Part shown: positions 59,640-64,000 of the stretch, piece after piece
Position numbering within the stretch: position 1 is the stretch's first letter
Layout of the letters: each line of letters begins with the position of its first letter
Assembly: GCF_001423885.1 (NCBI RefSeq)
Contig: NZ_LMPP01000001.1
Location: 533,542-597,541 of the forward strand
DNA length: 64,000 bases
Direction: 5' to 3'
DNA from: Rathayibacter sp. Leaf185
Lineage (GTDB): Bacteria; Actinomycetota; Actinomycetes; Actinomycetales; Microbacteriaceae
Program-made: the position numbers and the translations under genes
Notes under the pieces: model-generated
What the model saw: only the letters and a program-made list of their open reading frames with translations
What the model was told of the DNA's origin: nothing
The model's database searches: none

Positions 59640-62117
59640 TCAGGCCCAGTCGGCGACGAGCTGGTTCGCGGTGCGCAGCACGCTCGGCGACACGAGCGCC
59701 TCCGCGTCGAGCGGCGACTCCGACCGCACCCGGAACGTGACCGACTCCCCCGGCAGCAGGGTGACGAGCTGGTCGTCGACCACCGCGGACGGATCGAGCT
59801 TGTCGACGAGGAGGGTGAGATCGCGAACGAGGTTCTCGGCCGTGACCGTCACCTCTGCGACTCCGTCGAGCTGCCGGACCGAGGTCGCGACGCGGGCCAC
59901 CTCGAGAGCCGAGACCCGGTACTCGGCGAAGAACCAGAACGCGCGCGCTCCGGCGAAGTCGACGACCAGCAGCTCGGAGGCGGAGTCGCCGGCCTCGCCG
60001 ACGCCGATGGCGAGCGTCGTCGCCGAGCGCGCGCCCAGGGTCACCTCCTGTCGCTCCTCGGCCAGCACGCGGCCGTCGAAGCCCAGACGGCGCACGAGGC
60101 ACTCACCCGACCACTCCTCGGCGCTGTCGTTCACGGCGACCGCGGCGAGTCCCTCACCCCGCGGCTGGACCGTGAGCAGGCGGTCCTCGTAGACGTGCTT
60201 CAGCGCATAGAGCAGCGGCTTGGCGACACCGTCGCCGTCGACCGCCGCCCAGGACGTGACCGGCCAGCAGTCGTTGAGCTGCCAGACCACGGACCCCATG
60301 CAGCGCGGGCTCTCGGAGCGCTGGTGCTCGATCGCGACGGTCACCGCGAGAGCCTGATTGAGCGACATCGCCCAGTGCCAGTCCTCGGTGTCGTCGGGGA
60401 GCGGGAGGTGCGCGACGAGGCCGTCGGTGAGCTTGTCGTTGCCGTCGGTCGCTTTCTGGTGGTGGATCATCCCGGGCGACTCCGGGGTCAGCGGAGAGTC
60501 CGAGATCGAGCGCTGGATGGTCGACCAGCTCGCCGGCCCCTGCCAGCCGAACTCGGCGACGAAGCGGGCGTGCACCTCGCGGTAGGCCGGGTAGTCGACC
60601 CGGTTCCACAGCTCCCACAGGTGCACGGAGCCGTGATCGACGTCGTTCGCGAAGACCTGCGGGTCGCCCGACCAGGGGCTGCCCGGCGTGTAGGAGCGCT
60701 CGGGGTCGAGCTCCGCGACCAGGCGCGGGAGGAGATCGAGGTAGTAGCCGAGCCCCCAGGTGCGGCCCTGGAGGCGCTTCTCCCAGCCCCACTCCTCGAA
60801 GCCCCAGATGTTCTCGTTGTTGCCGTTCCAGAGCGCGAGGCTCGGGTGGGGCATGATGCGGGTCACGTTGTCGCGCACCTCGGCCTCGACCTCGCTGCGC
60901 AGCGGCTCCTCCTCGGCGTAGGCGGCGCAGGCGAAGAGGAAGTCCTGCCAGACGAGGATCCCGCGCTCGTCGCAGAGCTCGTAGAAGTCGTCCGACTCGA
61001 AGTAGCCGCCGCCCCAGATGCGCAGCAGGTTCATGTTCGCGAACTCCGCCTGGTCCATCCGCCGGGCGAGGCGCGCGCGGTCGACGCGAGTGACGAAGGC
61101 GTCGTCGGGGATCCAGTTCGCCCCGCGGATCCAGACGGGCTCGCCGTTGACGACGAAGCGGAACGAGGTGCCCTCGGCGTCACTGTCGAGCTGCACCTCG
61201 AGCGTGCGGAAGCCGATGCGGTGCGAGCGCGAATCGATCGGCTCTCCGTCGGCGCTCAGCTCGACCTCGAGGTCGAAGAGGGGCTGCTCGCCGAAGCCGC
61301 GCGGCCACCACAGCGCGACGTCCTCGACCGAGAGCTCGAGCACCGCCGAGCTCGAGCCTCCCGCGACGCTCGCGGTCGCCACGACTCCCGCGACCGTCGC
61401 GGTGAGCTCGACCTCGGAGTCGGAGTCGCGGTCGAGCTCGACGTGCACGGCCACTCGACCGGTGCTCCCGTCGACGGTCACGACGGGGCGCACAGAGGCG
61501 AGGCGCGCCGTCGTCCACGCGGCCAGGGTGAGCGGCTTCCAGATCCCGACGGAGGCGGCGTCGAGACCCCAGTCCCAGCCGAAGTTGCACGCGGCCTTCC
61601 GCAGCGCGTTGAAGGGGTGGGAGTAGGTGTGCGGGCGGTAGCCGATCTCGAGGCTCGCGCGGTCCGCCTCCGCCACGGGCGACGCGAAGCGCACTACCAG
61701 ATCGTTCGCCCCCTCCTGCAGCACCCCGTCGACGCGCACCCGGTAGGTGCGGTGCTGGTTGCGGGTGCTGGCGATCTCGCGTCCGTTGAGCGAGACGACG
61801 GCGACCGTGTCGAGCCCCTCGAAGACGAGCTCGTGCACCTCGTGGCCGTCGGGCGACCAGTCGAAGGAGGCGGAGTACTCCCAGTCGGTCTCCCCGATCC
61901 ACGTCACCTTCTTCTCGTTCTGATCGAGGTACGGGTCGGGGATCAGCCCGGCTGCGAGCAGGTCGGTGTGCACGAGTCCGGGGACGACGGCGGGGACGAC
62001 GGCCGAGACCAGCTCGGCGGGGATCGGTCCGCGGGTCGCGCGGACGCTCCAGCCGTCGTGCAGCGTGCGGCTCGTGGCCGCCGCGGTGCGAGGGTTGGTG
62101 TCGAGGATGTGGGTCAC
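59640..62117 (-). CDS. GH2 beta-mannosidase
   Basis: Exo-glycosidase of 825 residues. Sugar-binding jelly-roll (about 1-200; FGWDWGLD is a beta-mannosidase mark), Ig-like domain and TIM barrel. Acid/base Glu435 in NGNNEN and nucleophile Glu522 in AEFGWQG. RGANWIPDDAF and RIWGGGYFESDDFY are typical of mannosidases rather than galactosidases. GTG 62117 overlaps the permease stop by four bases and follows AGGAG. Cleaves imported manno-oligosaccharides in the cytoplasm. Confidence 0.92.
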   Translation of the reverse strand: MTHILDTNPRTAAATSRTLHDGWSVRATRGPIPAELVSAVVPAVVPGLVHTDLLAAGLIPDPYLDQNEKKVTWIGETDWEYSASFDWSPDGHEVHELVFEGLDTVAVVSLNGREIASTRNQHRTYRVRVDGVLQEGANDLVVRFASPVAEADRASLEIGYRPHTYSHPFNALRKAACNFGWDWGLDAASVGIWKPLTLAAWTTARLASVRPVVTVDGSTGRVAVHVELDRDSDSEVELTATVAGVVATASVAGGSSSAVLELSVEDVALWWPRGFGEQPLFDLEVELSADGEPIDSRSHRIGFRTLEVQLDSDAEGTSFRFVVNGEPVWIRGANWIPDDAFVTRVDRARLARRMDQAEFANMNLLRIWGGGYFESDDFYELCDERGILVWQDFLFACAAYAEEEPLRSEVEAEVRDNVTRIMPHPSLALWNGNNENIWGFEEWGWEKRLQGRTWGLGYYLDLLPRLVAELDPERSYTPGSPWSGDPQVFANDVDHGSVHLWELWNRVDYPAYREVHARFVAEFGWQGPASWSTIQRSISDSPLTPESPGMIHHQKATDGNDKLTDGLVAHLPLPDDTEDWHWAMSLNQALAVTVAIEHQRSESPRCMGSVVWQLNDCWPVTSWAAVDGDGVAKPLLYALKHVYEDRLLTVQPRGEGLAAVAVNDSAEEWSGECLVRRLGFDGRVLAEERQEVTLGARSATTLAIGVGEAGDSASELLVVDFAGARAFWFFAEYRVSALEVARVATSVRQLDGVAEVTVTAENLVRDLTLLVDKLDPSAVVDDQLVTLLPGESVTFRVRSESPLDAEALVSPSVLRTANQLVADWA

Positions 62118-63040
62118 TTCGTTGCTCCTGAGGTCAGTCCGTTGTAGATGAAGCGCTGGAGGAAGAGGAACGCGATCAGCGTCGGGACGATCACGAGGAT
62201 CGTGCCGGCGGCGATGACCTCCCACTGCGCCCCGAAGGGCCCCATGAAGCGGAAGAGGGAGGTCGAGATCACGCCGAGGTCGCGCGAGGGCATGTAGAGG
62301 AAGGGGATGTAGAACTCGTTGTAGACCGCGATGCCCTTGATGATCACGACGGTGGCGATGGCGGGCTTCAGCAGGGGCAGGATGATCCGCCAGTAGACGG
62401 TGAACCGGCTCGCGCCGTCGAGCATCGCCGCCTCGTCGAGCGAGACCGGGATCGACTGCATGAACTGCAGGAAGATGTAGATCGCGACGATGTCGGTGCC
62501 GGTGAAGAGCAGGATCGCCGACCAACGGGTGTTGAAGAGGTCGAGCACGTTGATCACCTGGAACGTCGCCACCTGGGTCGTGACCCCCGGGACGAGAGTG
62601 GCCAGGAGGAAGAGCCCCGTCACGAGTCTCCGCCCCCGGAACCGGAAGCGGTCGATGGCGTAGGCGGCCATCGTCCCGATGAACACGGTCCCGGCGATCG
62701 AGACCACCAGGATGATCCCGGTGTTCAGGAAGCCCGTCACCATCCCGCCCTGCGTGAAGGCGATCGCGAAGTTCTCGAAGTTGAACCAGTTGCTCGGGGG
62801 GACGAGAGGACCGGTGCTGCGGTACTCCGCCGACGTCTTGAACGCGAGCATGAAGATCGTGACGATCGGGAGCAGCGCGAAGAGGCAGGCGATCACGAGC
62901 GATCCGTACTTGCCGAACCCGGCGAGCAGGCGGCCCGATCCCCTCCGACGGCTGCGGGTCGGTGCGGGTGCTCCGACCGCCGGCCGGTCCTCGACGGGCA
63001 GACCGGTCACGTCGGCCTGTCGCGGCTGGGTGTCGGTCAT
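62114..63040 (-). CDS. sugar ABC transporter permease, MalG type
   Basis: CUT1 importer subunit of 308 residues with six helices. EAA loop EAAMLDGASRFTVYWRIILP. Overlaps both neighbours (63037-63040 and 62114-62117), so translation is coupled. With the partner permease it should import the manno-oligosaccharides hydrolysed by the GH2 enzyme. Confidence 0.92.
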   Translation of the reverse strand: MTDTQPRQADVTGLPVEDRPAVGAPAPTRSRRRGSGRLLAGFGKYGSLVIACLFALLPIVTIFMLAFKTSAEYRSTGPLVPPSNWFNFENFAIAFTQGGMVTGFLNTGIILVVSIAGTVFIGTMAAYAIDRFRFRGRRLVTGLFLLATLVPGVTTQVATFQVINVLDLFNTRWSAILLFTGTDIVAIYIFLQFMQSIPVSLDEAAMLDGASRFTVYWRIILPLLKPAIATVVIIKGIAVYNEFYIPFLYMPSRDLGVISTSLFRFMGPFGAQWEVIAAGTILVIVPTLIAFLFLQRFIYNGLTSGATK

Positions 63041-63972
63041 TCCTGGCCGCCTTTCTCGTCGGGGAAGACGCGGCGCTGGACCGCGGTGATGATCAGGACG
63101 ATCGCGAGCAGCACGACGGCCATCGCCGAGGCGAGGCCGACCTTCGAGTAGCGGAAGGCCGTGTCGACGGTCTGGATGACGAACGTCTCGGAGCCGTTGG
63201 CGCCGCCGGTCATGATGTACGGCATCTCGAAGGCCGACAGCGCTCCCGCGATCGCCAGGATGAACGAGAGGCCGAGGATGCGGCGGATGCTCGGCACGAT
63301 GATGAAGCGGAACTTGTCGAACGACGTGGCTCCGTCGATGTCGGCGGCCTCGTACTGCTCCTCCGGGACCGACTGGATCGCTCCGAGGAACAGCACGAAG
63401 TTGAGGCCCATGTAGCGCCAGACCGAGGTCGCGGCGAGCGACACGTTCACGACAGAGGGGTCGCCGAGCCACTGCGGGGTGTCCTGGACACCGAAGGCGC
63501 CGAGGACCGCGTCGAGCGTTCCGTCGGGGCGGAAGAAGTAGAGGAACATCAGCCCGATCGCGACGCCGTTGATCAGGTAGGGGAAGAAGATGACCCCCTT
63601 GAAGAAGTTGCGGAACCGCGTGTCGAAGCTCAGCAGCGTCGCGAAGAACAGGGCGAGTCCGAGCTGCGCGACGGCGCCCGCGAGGTAGAAGAGGCTCACG
63701 AAGAAGACGCGGAAGATCTCGGGCCGGGTGAAGATCTCGACGTAGTTCTCGAGCCCGACGAAGGTCTTGTCGGGGTCCAGCCCGTCCCAGTCGGTGACGC
63801 TGTACCAGAACATGTTCGCGACCGGGATGTAGGTCAGAACGACGAGGAAGGCGAGCGGCACCGCCAGGAAGAGCCACGGAGTGATGCGGCGGCCGGTGAG
63901 CCGTTGTCCGCGTCGGGGGCGGCTCCGCTTGCTCGCTCCGACCTCGAGAGGCGGAGCATCGGTGATCGCCAT
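63037..63972 (-). CDS. sugar ABC transporter permease, MalF type
   Basis: CUT1 subunit of 311 residues. Basic N-terminus, six helices (WLFLAVPLAFLVVLTYIPVA first), EAA-like loop YEAADIDGATSFDKFRFIIVP. Start at ATG 63972 with GAAAGGA upstream. The receptor gene expected before it lies beyond the window end, as does the operon promoter. Confidence 0.92.
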   Translation of the reverse strand: MAITDAPPLEVGASKRSRPRRGQRLTGRRITPWLFLAVPLAFLVVLTYIPVANMFWYSVTDWDGLDPDKTFVGLENYVEIFTRPEIFRVFFVSLFYLAGAVAQLGLALFFATLLSFDTRFRNFFKGVIFFPYLINGVAIGLMFLYFFRPDGTLDAVLGAFGVQDTPQWLGDPSVVNVSLAATSVWRYMGLNFVLFLGAIQSVPEEQYEAADIDGATSFDKFRFIIVPSIRRILGLSFILAIAGALSAFEMPYIMTGGANGSETFVIQTVDTAFRYSKVGLASAMAVVLLAIVLIITAVQRRVFPDEKGGQE

Positions 63973-64000
63973 GTCGATCCTTTCGGCATCCGGGGATGCG

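Noticed and set aside
1..64000. mobile elements, prophage, tRNA or rRNA genes
   Set aside because: No transposase, integrase, phage structural protein, cloverleaf or rRNA stretch was seen on either strand.

Overview
The window is high-GC DNA (about 70% by eye) from an actinobacterium, most likely a plant- or soil-associated member of Microbacteriaceae. The grounds are codon use, GTG/TTG starts, leaderless genes, a DUF222-HNH gene remnant, an arsenate-mycothiol-transferase-like protein, RskA-type anti-sigma control and dense sugar-uptake operons. I see no rRNA, tRNA, CRISPR array, insertion sequence, integrase or phage gene. Genus is inference.

Layout. 1-10.3 kb holds housekeeping and small loci: two small unknown proteins, a pentapeptide-repeat protein, deoC, a Cys-poor ribosomal protein operon (rpmB-rpmG-rpsN), a polysaccharide-deacetylase lipoprotein, a lysine exporter (lysE) whose LysR regulator is broken by a frameshift, a YtrA-like regulator with its membrane partner, and an ECF sigma/anti-sigma pair. 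10.3-16 kb carries a low-molecular-weight-phosphatase/ArsC-like protein, an MDR oxidoreductase with a divergent TetR regulator and twin operators, an AAA ATPase plus SRPBCC protein, and a decayed DUF222-HNH gene. 16-23 kb holds an alpha/beta-hydrolase fusion with a GMC oxidoreductase, a SsuABC/TauABC-type ABC importer and an SDR.

23-39.7 kb is a uronide-utilisation island. A GH42 beta-galactosidase converges on an 11-gene minus-strand operon: DUF2264, solute-binding protein, two permeases, YesL-like protein, GH88 unsaturated glucuronyl hydrolase, FAH-family protein, KduD, KduI, KDG kinase and KDPG aldolase. Diverging from it are a heparinase II/III-type protein and a DeoR-LacI hybrid regulator. 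Together these import acidic oligosaccharides, release unsaturated uronic acid and carry it to pyruvate and glyceraldehyde 3-phosphate.

41.6-52.2 kb is a second carbohydrate locus: Gfo/Idh plus DUF6807, an ABC importer with a YesL-like protein, a LacI regulator, then Gfo/Idh, DUF993 aldolase-like and TIM-barrel isomerase. Five near-identical 14-bp LacI-type operators tie its four transcription units together. I consider this the best candidate for an undescribed catabolic pathway.

52.2-64 kb holds a large MalT-like LuxR regulator, a Tat-exported protein, a DUF2231-Rieske protein, a decayed GH26-like mannanase, and a beta-mannoside operon (two permeases, GH2 mannosidase, ROK kinase, ABC exporter) that runs off the right edge.

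Small-scale structure includes three copies of a dispersed ~60-bp palindrome, a perfect 75-bp tandem repeat with compensatory hairpins, alternative leader hairpins before rpmB, and several strong terminators.
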